Positions 40,001-53,900 of a stretch of 64,000 nt of DNA are shown in pieces. Every line of letters begins with the position of its first letter. Position 1 is the stretch's first letter. Made by a program: the position numbers and the translations under genes. The notes beneath the pieces were generated by a model, which was not told where the DNA came from, searched no databases, and saw nothing but the letters and a program-made list of their open reading frames with translations. Source of the stretch: Vandiemenella viatica (lineage: Eukaryota; Arthropoda; Insecta; Orthoptera; Morabidae); contig CM061920.1 in assembly GCA_031002005.1 (NCBI GenBank), forward strand, positions 115,124,095 to 115,188,094, written 5' to 3'.

Positions 40001-43000
40001 TCTTCCATAAGGCTTTAATAAATTAGTTAAAAGAGGGTACACTTCATCACCTATAAAAACATAAGGTGCAGTTATTTCAGAATTTGGTAAAGGAGATGCA
40101 TTTGGAATATTCAGTCTTCCATCTGATAAATACATATACAAAGCTGAAGGTCTAAATGTTCCACCGTCACTCTGTTTGCCATAACCTCCCACGTCGATGT
40201 TAATAAATTTGTAATTAGCGTCAACCAATCCTTGCAGAACAATAGAAAAAAAATTCTTGTAATTATAAAACATCGAGCCAGTGTGTTCAGGACAAATAAC
40301 TCTGACGTGTTTTCCGCCGATACAGTTCGAAAAATTCCAAATATTGTTGTAGTCTTCTGCTATTTTTCTGAAATCCTGTTCGTCTGGAATTTTCATGTGA
40401 GGTGGTTGAAGCATTTCCCATATAATCTTAATTATTTCTCTTACAATTTTTGAGACTGTTGCAACTCCCATACGAAAAGAAAACGCTAGACTTCCAAATG
40501 ATTGGCTGGTTGACAGATACCTGGAATATGAAATATGAATATTTAGTTCAAGCTGATTCGTACAATCCTATGTTTAGTAAAAACATTTTATTTTTTTATG
40601 ATTTTCTTTAATTTCCAATTTAGTTTTTATCGATGATATCTGTTTATTTTTTAGGAGCTACCATAAGGAACAAATTGAAAAGTTTATGCGACAAATTTAG
40701 GACTACATTGGCATCTATTCCTAAACATAAATCCGGTGATATCAAATTAAATGATTACAAAGGAGAATGGAAATATTTCAAAGGTCTTTTGTTTTTAAAA
40801 GACCAATTTATTGCAAGAAAATACGAGGGAAATTTTCCAGTAAACTTCAGTTTTGACGAGCCATTAAAAAGGACACATCATAGTTATGAGGACAATGAGA
40901 GCCAACCATGTCTGACAATGTAAGAAGACATTATTGAATCTCCACCTGATTATTCAGACTCTATGATAAGCACACCATCTTCAGCTGGTGCGTGTAGCTC
41001 AGCTGCAAAACGTCCGAAAAAAATGAAATATAGGTCAGGCATTATTAGAATTAGAGGAAGAGAAAATGCAATATTTGCAAGAAAAGAAGAATACAAAGGA
41101 AGATGAAGATTTAAAAATTTTTTAAAGTTTATTGCCACATGTTAGGACATTTTCTGGATGTGATAAACTGCAATACGGATGAGAGTTATGAAATTAACTC
41201 AAGAATTTTTAAAATCTAGCCAGAGCACTTGTTCAGCTATCAGAACTATTAATGATTATGACACTACATCTAGTCAATACATAAATGAAACCACAAGAAA
41301 TTTCTATGATAATGCGGATACTAATTTAAATCTTTCACAATAAAAAACTTTTTTAAAAGTAAAATTATGTGCACTTTTTTACCTGATTGTAATCATTAAC
41401 CACTCCTCATGTAAAATTGGTCTTGCATGACAGCTGCACCATCTTTTCTGAAGTCTCTGAGATATATGTAGCAAATTGTAATCAAAGGTTTCTATTTCCA
41501 TTCTCATATATTCCACAAATTTTGTTGGATGTTGCCTTAATTCTTTATAAAGGTGATGAAATTCTCCGAAAATACATCTTTGCCTATTAATGGGGTGAGC
41601 AGGAAATTTGCACTTTTCTAGCGTACATTTGGTAATGTAATATTTTATAGCACTTGAAGATAAAAGTATTTCTTCTTCACAATCACACATTTTTTAAACT
41701 TTACTCAGTCTATCGTCACTTGACTTGCACAGGTCTACGCTACTATCGAAGCTCCAATATAAACACCATTATTGAGCTCTGCTTTTGTAGCCGCTTTTAT
41801 CGTCGCTCTCATCGTTTATCGCCGCTCCAACATAAACGCACCCTTAGGCTTAAGAATTCCTGCGATTTATTCCATACTGTGTGAATGCAGCAAAGTTTAC
41901 ATTGGTCAGAGCATCAGAATGACTGAAGGGCATCTTACCAAGCCTAAACAAGCCACAAGGCTGATGCAACTGAAAAATTCTATGATAGCCGAGTGTGCTT
42001 TAGACGAAGAGCACAGGATAGAATTTGATAAAACGGTGGTGCTGGCCTCTTCCTTCTGGGACTCGGTCATTAGTGAGTCACTGAAAATACAGCTAAATGA
42101 AGACATCAACAGGAATGGTAGGCACTACCTGAGCAAAGCCTGGAGGCCAATTATTAGGGACCTCCAACAAGAACAAAGAGTAAAGGATGCAAATGACGCC
42201 ATAGATTAAGTCGCCAGCATATCCAGCCAAGTTTTTGGTATTCATGGAATGGTCAGCTCTGCAAGGATCAGTAGAGGGGATGTTGTTGGCTATCTGATAT
42301 ATTATACACAGGCCATAACATCAATACTGTCGGTTGACGGAGTGAGTATTTCAGTTCTTCCATGCGCTGATTGGGTGGCATAGCAACCATCAGCAGATGG
42401 GGTCTGCTCTTCATCAAGTTTCTGGTGTGCACGGATTAGTTGGTTCCGCAAGCATCAGTCGACAGGATCTACTTTTCACCTAGTTACTATTTGTTAAATT
42501 AATGACTTCTGCTAAGCCAGTCTAGGTGGCAACATTCAGCTATATACATCTGAAGTTGAACGTGAAGATTACATTGCAATACAGTGGGGAAGTCTCCACT
42601 CACACAAATGTTAGGCCTGTTGCTATCAATAGAAGTAGCATATTTATACATTAAATCCATGTGGCATTAACAGAAAAAGATTGTATGTGCCACACTTTAA
42701 TCATGACATATTATACAATACCACCAAAAATTAATGCTGGTATATGACAGCATAAACAGAATGGGGAGATGCCCTAATCTTCAGAATGACACTATTTTCA
42801 ACACCACCACAAGGGTACCATGATTCATATAATCACTTTGGGTTTTACATCGCATTTTAGTATTTGTGGTAACATCAATTCTAGTGTACTTCTATTCATT
42901 ATCATTTATAAAAGCAGCAAAAGCTATTACACGTATAGCAAAACTTATTATTAGTTTTACTCTGAATGTTACTGTGTCATAAGTATAATCCAGGAATGCC

Positions 43001-46000
43001 ATTTCAAATACCCAAACATTCAATGATTTTAGGGTTATTATTGTGACCACTTCCTCTTCCACAAGGTAGATTTAATTTACAATAATACAACAGAAATGTA
43101 TGGTTCCCAATCATAATTTGAGCTTGCTAGGAAAATATTATGAGAAAATCTTTTAACTTTGTAATGTAACTAAAAAATAAAAAACTTTTAGGTGAAAGAT
43201 GTAATTAATGATTATGAGAAATAATGTAAATGCGAAATTAATTTTTAGAGTTTAGAGAACATTATTATGAAAATAGTGTAGTTCTTAAAAAAGAATATCA
43301 ATACAAAGAATCATTACTATTAGCACTTACATTTAAAGCAATGTGTTAAAATATAAACACTGACAGAAAAAATCTTAAAAGTTTTGTCTCTGGCACATAT
43401 ACCTAGTGTTACAGGTAATATCAATTTTGTTTCTCTCTAGTTATAAAATTGAATTACTTATTAAGATATGTTCTCTTCTGATAAATTATTGAGTTTCCAG
43501 CAGTGCAAAAATATTGCACTCCCAGAATATTTTGAGGGTCCAATCTCTGCCCTCATGTGATGCTACCGATGATTTGTGAAGTAGTTATAATTATAAAGAA
43601 TTCAGTTCTTTTGATTGAAACAGTTTCAGTTTATTGTATATTATTTCAATCCACTAGGGATTACATTGAAACTAGGTAATCTCCGAAGACGCAGGTTCTT
43701 TTAGACAATGATAATCACAAGCACCCGATCTTCACTTCTACCCCAATAGCCAACATCTCTTGAGTATACATTTCCATAGCAACCTATGTCGTCTTGCCTT
43801 CTCTAAGAGTATATATTATTAATTTTCATCCTTGCCCAACGAGCTAAATATTATGTTCTTTTTTTATTTAAAAAAAATATTTCCGTTATGTCACATGCCT
43901 CTTTAAGTTTACCATGGATTTTTTTAAATGAGGACACTGGTAAACTTATAGAACAAACCTTGAATCTCATGATCCCCATTTCTCTCTTTCCTAGTAGGAT
44001 TTTTACAAGACACATTATCTACTTAATACTAACAACATAACAGAACAAACTAAAAAACATTTCAGAAAATACACACAAATGCAAGTCTTGTCGTGGTAGT
44101 GTCTTGAAATATTTCATAATGCAAACATACATACAGCAATTAACAAAATTCTAGCTTGACATCACATTACTATGACATCAATAAAATGTAACTGACCAAA
44201 ATCTTTCCAAGTTAAAGCTACACTTTCTGGTCTAAGTAGTTTCATTTCTTTTAAAGTATTGATCAGGTAACAAAACTGGCAAGCTTTCTGGGCATAAATA
44301 AAAATTATTAATTATTTTCCTATTAATATGACATTGGTACTGTTCCTTTCACCCATATTTGTGGATGTAAGTAACAATAGATTAGATACTTGGAAGTAGT
44401 TACTCCGTAAGGAAAAAGGTACCTGGACCTAAAGATTATTATAGTTTTACATTCTTCATTCCCTTGTGTCTGAAAGGTGCTCCAAGAATAAATATTGGGA
44501 ATATTATTTGACATCCTTTACTTCGTTTTATAAGAAGTGGTTTTTTAACAATAACTATTAAAAATATTAATACAATCCTTGTAAATATTTATCTAACTTG
44601 ACTGTTCCCTTCCTTTTCAATAGGACATAGTTCACATAACCTTGCCTTCATACTCATAGCAATCACGATATATAACGAGTCCTCAATATTTCAGAGTAAA
44701 TAGTGTCTACTTTTAAGCAAGTACATCCAACATTCCTTTTTATCATTACTTTTCGCATCTTTTTCGACAGTCAAAGATCTGTGTCCACTTCTCTAAGCTA
44801 ACAGAGCTATTTCCCTTATTTTCATTTTGTTAAAAATTAATTAATTTTTATTTTCTACTCTTCCAATTATAAAACAGCCATTTTCATCACTTAGCAAAAT
44901 TTTATTTCTTTCAGCTGATTTTGCATTATGATCAATATCATTTGCAGCACTATCTTCTTGTGTATTGCTATAGACTTCATTTCCTTTTCATTAATTCCAT
45001 ATCTATCTTTGTAAAAATCATTCTGTATCTCTTTGATCAGTGAATATTCCACTTCTTGCTCTGCTAATGTTATCTCAATGTCTTCTTCATTCTCATGTCT
45101 TCAGTTATTGCTATCTTTCTTGCTACTAATATCAACTCTTTCTTCTTTTGTCCTGGTAATATAATTTCTAAAGCTGTTGGTATTCTCTGCAGCTTGTTTT
45201 GTTAACCTTTGGCTTTTAAACTTAACTTTTTTCCTCTTAAAGTATTGGTTTTGTGAGTAAATCATTGGTTTCTTTCTCACTTTCTTCTTTTTCAGAAAGC
45301 ATGTTTGTAAGGAAATCATTGTTTTCTGCTTTAATTTTTTCTTTGTCAGAAAGCAGGTTTGTGAGGAAAACATTGTTTTCTGCTATACTTTCTTCCTTCT
45401 CAGGAAGTTCGTTCATGGTTCCTTATACAATTCTTCTTTTTTTACTATGCAGTTTCTGCTGTGCCAATTTGGCCTGCATCTGTTTCACATCACATGGTGG
45501 TAATGTGCATGTTAGACCAATTATCAGTTAGTTTCACTGCTGTCATTCGTATGTGAGAAACTATAGGGGTGGGGTTTGGTTTTTGTATTTCCACAACATC
45601 CATTATACTGTCATGAAAACGCATAGTGGTCAAAACTTGATCACATTCTTTCAGAAAAACCTCCAAATTTTCACTTTCTTGATAACCATTACACTTATTG
45701 GCAATCTCCTAGAATAATTCAACAAGATCATTATTGGATGGTTCAGAAGAATCATTTTCTGGTATGTAGCTAGTATTGAGTGATGAAGACGTGGTTGTAT
45801 TATATATACTAATTGGTAGTGGCAAAACAGAGTCCTTAGTGTCAATTGTAATTTGCATTGGTGTACTATCTGCTGCTATGTCTTGTACGGTAACAGTTAG
45901 TTCAGTTTGCACACTCTGAAATTCATTAATTTATTGTGTTTGTATTTGCAAAGTCTCCTGAGATCCCCTAATTTGTTCACTGTATGTGTTAGAGACTTTC

Positions 46001-49000
46001 TGTATACCTGAATTAATTTCCTGTTGTATTTCTGGGTGGACATCATCCCACAGGGAAATGTGTGTGTTAATGTTGTTATCAATGGTAGAAATGTTGTGAG
46101 ACCATCTTATTTGTAATACTTTTTGAGATGCCTTGTACAATAACTTGTTTTTTTAACTGCTTAACGTCTCTTAACAGCGAGGTCTTTAGAGACGGGAAAG
46201 GATGGGGGGCAAGGAATGGGAAGGAATTCGGCCATGGCCTTCTGAAGGAAGCATCCCGGCATTTGCCTGGAGTGATTTGGGAAACCATGGAAAACCCAAA
46301 TCTGGATGCCTGGACAGGGATTCAAACCGCCATCTTCCCGAATGCGAGGCCAGAACGCTAACTGTTTGAGAGGTCAAAACGCTAACAGTTACACCACCAC
46401 ACTCGGTACGATAACTTGAGGTTGGAATGAAAGTTTATTATTTAATTGTTCCTCAAATGTGTTTTTTTATATCCAAAATTTGTGATGTGTGACTGTCTTT
46501 AAACAATCAATAAGACAATTAGCTCATTACTGGAAGGTATGGTGGTATGTGTCCTGGTACAGGGTGTTTGTTCAATCTTTTCATTGGGCTGTGATTGATT
46601 TGAATACCCAAGTAAATCCTCTCCAGGAGTGGATGTAAAAAAATGAGTCACGTCCAAAGAATCCCTATCCGGACTATTCAGCATAATGCAGTTGGTGGGA
46701 AGGTTGATATCTGACATGTTAGAAGGAACATTTGATTCTGCATTTGAGACAACCCCCTGTACTTGCGATAATTCACCACTTAATCGGTTACATCGCTCCA
46801 TGCTGAAGAAGCAGAAAGACGATTAGATTAGTATTTAAAACACGATAAAAGTTCACGCGAAAAAATAAATAAGTAATCCTTGTAATTATGACAACATAAT
46901 AGTCATCAAATTTCAAAGGTTAGTAGAACTCCACACCATTTGATCAATACTACTCTGTGAATAAGTCAAAGTTCAAGATGATAAAACATACCAAACAAAC
47001 AAGAAAAGAAACGATTCAAAAGGTTCTACGCAACTCCAAACTTCATTTGCATAAAGTTAATTTTTCGAATTGATAAGTTTGTAATCATGCAATTAACTAC
47101 TAGGTATCTCTTTTGGAAGTGAGTTTATAGTCATTTGTGACAAGATGATGCACTGATAAAGCCTGATAAAAGTATACTTAACTTAAATGTTTGTAAACAA
47201 ATTTTGACAACCACAGACAGATGTTTACTCCAAAGGTCATAGCGTAGCTGTCTTCGTGTCTGCTGTCCACTACCTGATGTTCGTCTTGTATTGTCTCTGA
47301 TGTTCATCGAAGATATGCTCCAACAGCCAGGGATGACAGGAATTGTAACAGTTGTAGCTGTAATCTGCAGCACTGTAAACTGATAGATTTCTGCAACTCT
47401 GCTAATGGCACTGTCATAATTTCACTGCAACTGTTAAATATTTTGTCTTCTTCCGTAGATTAGTAGCTTTCATGAATACTCTTTTTTCATTGCCGAATCA
47501 AGTACACCGATCACCATGTGATGCTGTCCGCTGATTTGTGAAGTAGTTATAATTATAAAGAATTCAGTTCTTTCGATCCAAACAGTTTCAGTTTATTATA
47601 TATTATTTCAGTCCACTAGGGATTACATCAAAATTGGGTAATCTCTGAAGATGCATGTTATTTTAGGCAATGATAATCACAAGCATCCGATCTACGTTTC
47701 TACGCCGATAACCAACATCTTTTGAGTATATATTTCCATAGCAACCTATGTCGTCTTGCTTTTCTCCGAGATTATATATTATTAATTTTCATCCTTGCTC
47801 AAGATGCTAAATATTATGTTCTTTTTTCTTTTTTTAAAAACTATTTCAATTATGTCACACTCAGTTGCAGGTGGATGAGATCAGATGATTAGAATCTTGA
47901 ACCAGGAGTGTGAAGTTTGGTTGCTGCTGGAAGCTAGAGTATTCGATCTTACATATTTTATCTCGGTTTCCCCAATTAAAATGAATGTGAAGACCATTAC
48001 AATTTGAAGAATTACAGGATTATTCAGCTCTCAGGTATTGGTAATCGCCGATCACTGTCCCGCTGAGTGCAGCACTTGTAGGAATTCGCTCAGCATGGAG
48101 TCAGCCCTTTATAGTTCAGTCCAAGGGGGCATGCCAAGTATCTTTTACTGTTGGCCTGTCACAGAACACAGTAGGTATAGTTAGAATAGCCACCTATTAA
48201 ACACCTGCTACCCTCCAATTCACCTCATCTGCCCGATAGTTAACTATTCCAGTCTGCACTCACAGAACCACTAACTACCGTATTGGGACATTAGATTAAT
48301 CGGCAACGATTGGAATCCACTGTATTATACAGTCTTCGAGGGCAATAAATTAATTGGTTTGATTGTTGGTTTTGCCTTCCTTCACATAGTTAGAACTTGA
48401 ATCCATTTTTAACCTTTGGTCTGTGACCATCAACCCAACGAGGTGTCAAGACTTAGGCCAAAGAGCACAGTGGTAAAGTTCTAGTGGAGCTGCCTGAAGA
48501 ACATGAGAGTACATTTCAAGCAGAACTAGCTGTTTTCCCATACCGCCCAGGAAAGATCATAGGAATAAAACCAAAATTTAAACTCAAATTCCAAACCCAG
48601 AACTACCCAATATTGGCAAAACACCAAGAGGCAGCTAGAAGTGTGCTGAAAATGATGCTGGCGCAAGGAGTAATTTCAAAAGCTCCATCGCCAATTGTCA
48701 ACCCATTACAAGTTGTGATCAAGTGAGTTGGCACAGCTAGCATGTGGCTAGATGGAACAAAATTTTTTTAAAAAAAAATGTTGGAAATGCTGAGCACCTG
48801 GAGCTAATTAGTGATCTTATCAGTAAGTTTCACAGAAAGAGATGGCTGTCAATGGTAGATGTGACCGCTGGTTTCAATCAGGTCAAGCTGCATGAGAGTT
48901 GCAGGCCATGTACTGCATTCCTTTTTGAAGGGACGCAGTTCGTTTTTAACAGAATAGCATTTGGCATCTGTGATTCTTTGAGCGCATTTGTTAGCGCTAT

Positions 49001-50879
49001 AAATAACATCCTGCCAGCTGAAGTTGAGGAATACTGCTCAATTTACATAGATGATATCCTGGCATTTTCAGACTCATTTGATGAGCACATAGCTCATCTC
49101 AACAAACTATTCGAGGTCCTGGCTAACAGGGGCATCACTATGACCAAATAAGGCAAACTTGTGAGCACAGGAAGTGACCTTTCTCGGATTTAAGATCATA
49201 CCGAAGGGACTGAAGCCACCTCATTAACACGAGTTGAGGAAATTCTGCACTTTCCACTGCTGACAACCATCAAACAGGTCCGACAGTTCCTAGGAGTTTT
49301 TGGTTATTTTAAAAATGGTATCAAGAATTTTTTTCACATTAACAAGCCATTATATCAACTCCTGAGAAAAGGTACCAGGTGGAAGTGAGGTAGTGAACGA
49401 CAAGAAAAATTGAGAAAATGAAAGAGTATCTTTCAGAATAAGGTAACCTTTGCACACCCAAATTTTGACAAACCATATTTTCTCTAATGCGATGCTTGAG
49501 AAACAGGACTTGGGGCTGTCCTCCAGCAACAGGTGGAAAATGGTAAGCTACAAATTGTAGCAACAGATAGTCGTGTGCTGCGAGGCCCAGAAAGCCATTA
49601 CCACACTAAAGAGATTGAAATATTAGCTTTGGTGTTTGGGGTATCGAAATTTAGGTCATATCTAATTGGAAGTAAAATTTACCAAAGGACGGACCACCAG
49701 GCTTTCGCTTTCATGATGAACACGATGTTTTCATCAAATCTAATTACACGATGGGCTCTTCTATTATAGGAATATATTAGTGAAGTTTCAAACTGCACGG
49801 GTGCCGATAATAAGATGGCAGACTGGCTGAGAAGACACACGAAGGGCATCTCTGAACCCATAAGTCACACAACAAGAGGATATGAGGCGAAGATTGTAGC
49901 AGATTAATTTCAATGGGGCCTCATGCTTGAACAAACTAGAGATTTGAAAATCAAAAGGGTTATAGAATTTCTCAAGGATGAGAGACATGGATAAAATATG
50001 AAAGTCTGCAACACAGTAATGATGTGCCACATGTATGTGTTTTCGTCTGGATGGTAAGATGGATAATTGGCTGGCATGGTTACCTTGTGTGATGTCGGAA
50101 CAAGTGTTAAAAATTATCATGAACATTTTGGCCAACGAGGTACAGAAAAATCCTACCAAATGCTTCTTCAGGAATGGTACGCAGATATATTAAACAGGGT
50201 GACTAAGATCATCAGGGCGTGTGCATCCAAATAAAAGTTACACTGGTGAATTCCATGTGATAATTCCCGATGCAGCAAATGAGTTGGCATGTTTGGATTT
50301 TTATAGCCCGTTTTCCTCTGGACAATCTGTTAGAAAATGTGTTTTAGTGGTTGTGGTTGCTTTCATGAAATTGGTAGTATATGCAACTAACAGTACCACA
50401 ACGAGACAGTGTCTCTGAATTAGTTTGGAATAATACGTTCCTGAATGTGGCAGGCCAGAATGTTTGTTAAGCGACCACGTGACGTTTTTCAGAAGCAAGG
50501 AATGGAAGTATAGATTGTCACAAGCAGAAATAAAGGCAGTGTTTAGCCCCATCAGAAACCTAGAAAGTAACATCATTGAGAGATATAATCACCAGCTAGG
50601 GGCATACTTCCAAATGTTGACAGGAGAAAATCATGCTGCCTGGTTGATACATCTACCAAAAACACAGTAGCACAGGACACCACACTCTGTGATCAGCTAT
50701 TTAGATGCCCAAAACCCACAGTGTGTATTGACTCGCATCCGCAGTTGACACAGGCAAAGGAACTTCTCATGGAGAAGGTGAAACAAAGATAGTAGAAAAA
50801 GATGTGAAAAGAACCTCGTTCTTTTTGTGTTGGTGATCTAGTGTTAGTGCACCAGATATCCCAATCTGATGCCGGGAGA

Positions 50880-50925
<46 letters not shown>

Positions 50926-53900
50926 CGTTTTTCCACATTTTTAGAGATCCCTTTCAAATAAAGAGGAAGAGTTCACAACATTCATGCTACGTTGGGATCG
51001 GTGTCTATAGCACCAGAGGCCTAAGAGAATACCACCGTGAGTAAGGCTTGGAAATATACAAAAATAATGCTACTGAGGTATTAAATTTCATTGTCACTGG
51101 CTGCCGCACCAATTGTCTCACTCATGGTGTCAGAAAACTTGTAACTAAAAGTGACAGTTGCCGTATTCACCGGAAATCAATTTAGTAGACTGCAGTTATG
51201 GAATTTGTTCCACGGAGTCTCCTATGAAGGGAATTCATTGGTAATTTTGGGAGTTCACAGTTATGTACGTGGTTTTAGTCAAATTATTATTAGAAATTTG
51301 GGTGTACTATCTTTTTAAATCACTTTACATATTAGATTACATGGTCACCAGTCCAGTGAGTTTGTTTCAAGACAACTGTATCACAATGGAACACTGATAA
51401 CAGGACAAAACTAAGGGCCATTGTTACACCTGTACCTTCAGTTGGATTTTTCAGGAATCCCTTATCATGTAGGGAATTTGATATGAGTTGACCTTTAGAA
51501 ATCAAAGTAGGGGTAGCATTATTTGCTAACAGAGATACGGCCAATGAGACATCAGCGGTTCCACTACAACACTAGCGTAAGTCTGTGTGGGCATGGAAGC
51601 CGCACAGTATTTGTGATGTGAGAAAGCACTGTTGTTTTAGGCCATTATTGTCTTATCATACCTTGTTTGTTCTTCATAACAAATGAGTCCCATGTAGTGT
51701 AAATGATTTAATGTTATAAAATAATATTTTAGAATTAGATAGGATAGGGAAAAATACCCATCACTTACCACAGAAGAAGGCAGTGGGTGAGAAGAACATG
51801 TAAAAAACACAAAAACACACAAATTGCACAATATTTAGGCATGAGCCTTAATCATGTAAGAGGCAAGACATGTGGCAGGGGGAAAGATGTGGTCACATCT
51901 AGGGATTGCAATCCAGCAAAGCAGGATCCCGCAATCCCACGGGATCCAGCATCATTAGATAGTCTGGCGGATCCCGCACAAAATTAAGCGGATCTGCAAT
52001 CCGCAAAATCCGGCGAAAAGGCTTGTCAGTCTAACGTGACTCGCTGCCCCACTCGGTCTCTATCAGATGTATTGCACTGTTTGCCTGTATCCTTGCAGTT
52101 GGCATTTGACTCGTATGAACAAACATTTGTTTTTGTCAACCTTCATCATTTGTAAGTAAATAGATGCACTTTTATGTATTCATAAAAACTTACATTTGTT
52201 TTGAGTACACATTTCTATAATGTGAGTTATGTTGTGTATTTACTATGATTTTCTTACCATATAACTATTGTTTATGTGTCGCACACATTTGTATTTGCAG
52301 ATAAAGTAATTGTAGCTGTATTTGTGGCTGAAAATTTGATTATTCGTGAATACAAAACTAAAGTTATTATAATTTTAACACTCGCATACCTATTAATTTA
52401 GCAGTTATCAAAAGCCAATTGTATATCCCGCCGCCTCAATTCATTTTAAAAACGTGATCTTTGACAAAAGCCGCCTGCTTACATATGTCGCTCCGGCTTT
52501 CGGTTAATCCCTCTTGGGATGATTTGGTCAGTCGCCACAATACATTATGTTTGAGTGAATAGCATGCATCCTTTCAACTTCTTGTTATTATTTCAACTAA
52601 AGGGGAAAAAAAGGTTATATTGGAGTCTACGGGGGTGTATCGCCGAATTGTGTCGTCTTCCTCCCATGCATCCTTTCAACTTCTTGTTATTATTTCAACT
52701 AAAGGGGAAAAAAAGGTTATATTGGAGTCTACGGGGGTGTATCGCCGAATTGTGTCGTCTTCCTCCCATGTGAAATTTCATGTTTTTACAGCGCAATCTG
52801 GCGATACAGCTGTGAGTTCACTACAATTATACGCCAAGAAAGTCTACTTTCTCACATCAAAAATTAATGTCCACTCTAAACAGTCGTTTTGCCACTTAAA
52901 GTAAAACTGAAATACATCACAGTTTCCGTCTTGGTGAGAAGTTTCTTTTAATAGCAATGTATCAACTATAAGAACAATCAAGAAATATAATAATGAATCC
53001 CACACATAGACAATTCACTTTGTGAAATAGAATGCTTTCTCTTGGTGTCAGATTGTTTATTTAGAATAATAATTATTAAAAAAAAAAAAAAAAAAAAATC
53101 ACCTGGTGAATTGGCCATTACGCCTACCACGTATTCAAAATGATCTGATTTATTGTACTAAGACTGGATATTTTGCATTTTTGCTTATTTATATAAAAAT
53201 TGGGGCAAGAGCGCAATCACTGGGACTCATCAAGGAACTGTAGTTTTGGTCTGAAAACTGTTACACACGTTCCTTGGGTGATATTATTTAATATATGTTG
53301 CTCTTAGAGCTGTAAAACTTATACATACCTTACAAACTTAACTCAAAAAGTGACGTTACGTTATACGGCGTGTGACTGTGAGATACTGTATACTATAACG
53401 ACGTATAACAATCATGCAGACGTTCTTGGAACGATATTATTTAAGAATATGTTGCTGTCACAGCCATTAAAAATGTATTCATGGAAGAATTTGCACACGC
53501 ATACAAAAAAAAAAAAAGATTGTCACAATTTTCAATCGTAAGCAAACGACAGACGCCATAATTACGTACACACATGCCAGAGACAATACTAGCACATGGC
53601 ATTTATGAAAGTAGGTTGCGCTAATATTAACGTAAGTTGTGTTTATGATGAAAGAGCGGCAGTATTCTTGTTTTAACATAGGAATGAAGGAATTTAATAT
53701 CTATAAATGTTTTTAATCTGAGGTTGAAATGCAGCCTGTACCTAAAACAAAACTCTGTTGAATTTCTTAAAGATTTAATTTTTCTTTATTTTCAAGCAGC
53801 ATTAGCGATGGTTTTGGATATGTTGAAAGACAGGCCGATCCAAAAATTGAAATTTATTTAAAAATTTTGAGCTACCATGATTTACGAGCAGAATTATTAG

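Larger units (their letters stand above)
39157..41843. mobile_element. PIF/Harbinger transposon 2, 2687 bp
   Basis: Ends GGGTGTGTTTATGTTGGAGC and, inverted, GGGTGCGTTTATGTTGGAGC, continuing similar for about 50 bp. The Penelope frame is cut from LVK to LGL around it. Flanks read AAA on the left and TTA on the right, so the 3-bp duplication is not intact. Unlike Harbinger 1 in end sequence, yet of the same gene layout. Confidence 0.88.
37920..42540 (+). mobile_element. Penelope-like element 5, split by a SINE and Harbinger 2
   Basis: Left and right ends are inverted copies of each other over about 120 bp (37920-38045 and 42412-42535; for example GCTTGCAGAACCAGCCAATC against its complement). 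Inside: RT fingers and palm start (38340-38525), SINE (about 38528-38748), rest of the palm ([19 protein letters not shown] at 38762-38818), thumb (38920-39150), Harbinger 2 (39157-41843), GIY-YIG end (41844-42208). Confidence 0.85.
43556..47869 (-). mobile_element. LTR retrotransposon, non-autonomous, 4.3 kb
   Basis: Direct repeats 43556-43895 (340 bp) and 47517-47869 (353 bp), both TGTGATGCT...ATGTCACA, flanked by CTCA at 43552-43555 and 47870-47873. Orientation is minus: next to the right LTR the minus strand reads TGGTGATCGGTGTAC, a possible primer binding site (TGG pairs with tRNA CCA), and AAAGAGGCA before the other LTR is a possible polypurine tract. Inside I find gag-like pieces but no protease, RT or integrase. 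A SINE is inserted at 46148-46410. Confidence 0.88.
48440..50760 (+). mobile_element. gypsy-type LTR retrotransposon relic (pol only)
   Basis: RT, RNase H and integrase in that order on the plus strand, as in Ty3/gypsy elements. I find no LTRs around it and no gag. About ten stops or frameshifts. Confidence 0.82.

Noticed and set aside
50841..51044. Arg/Glu repeat protein at 50.9 kb
   Set aside because: Translation of a (GA)n microsatellite.
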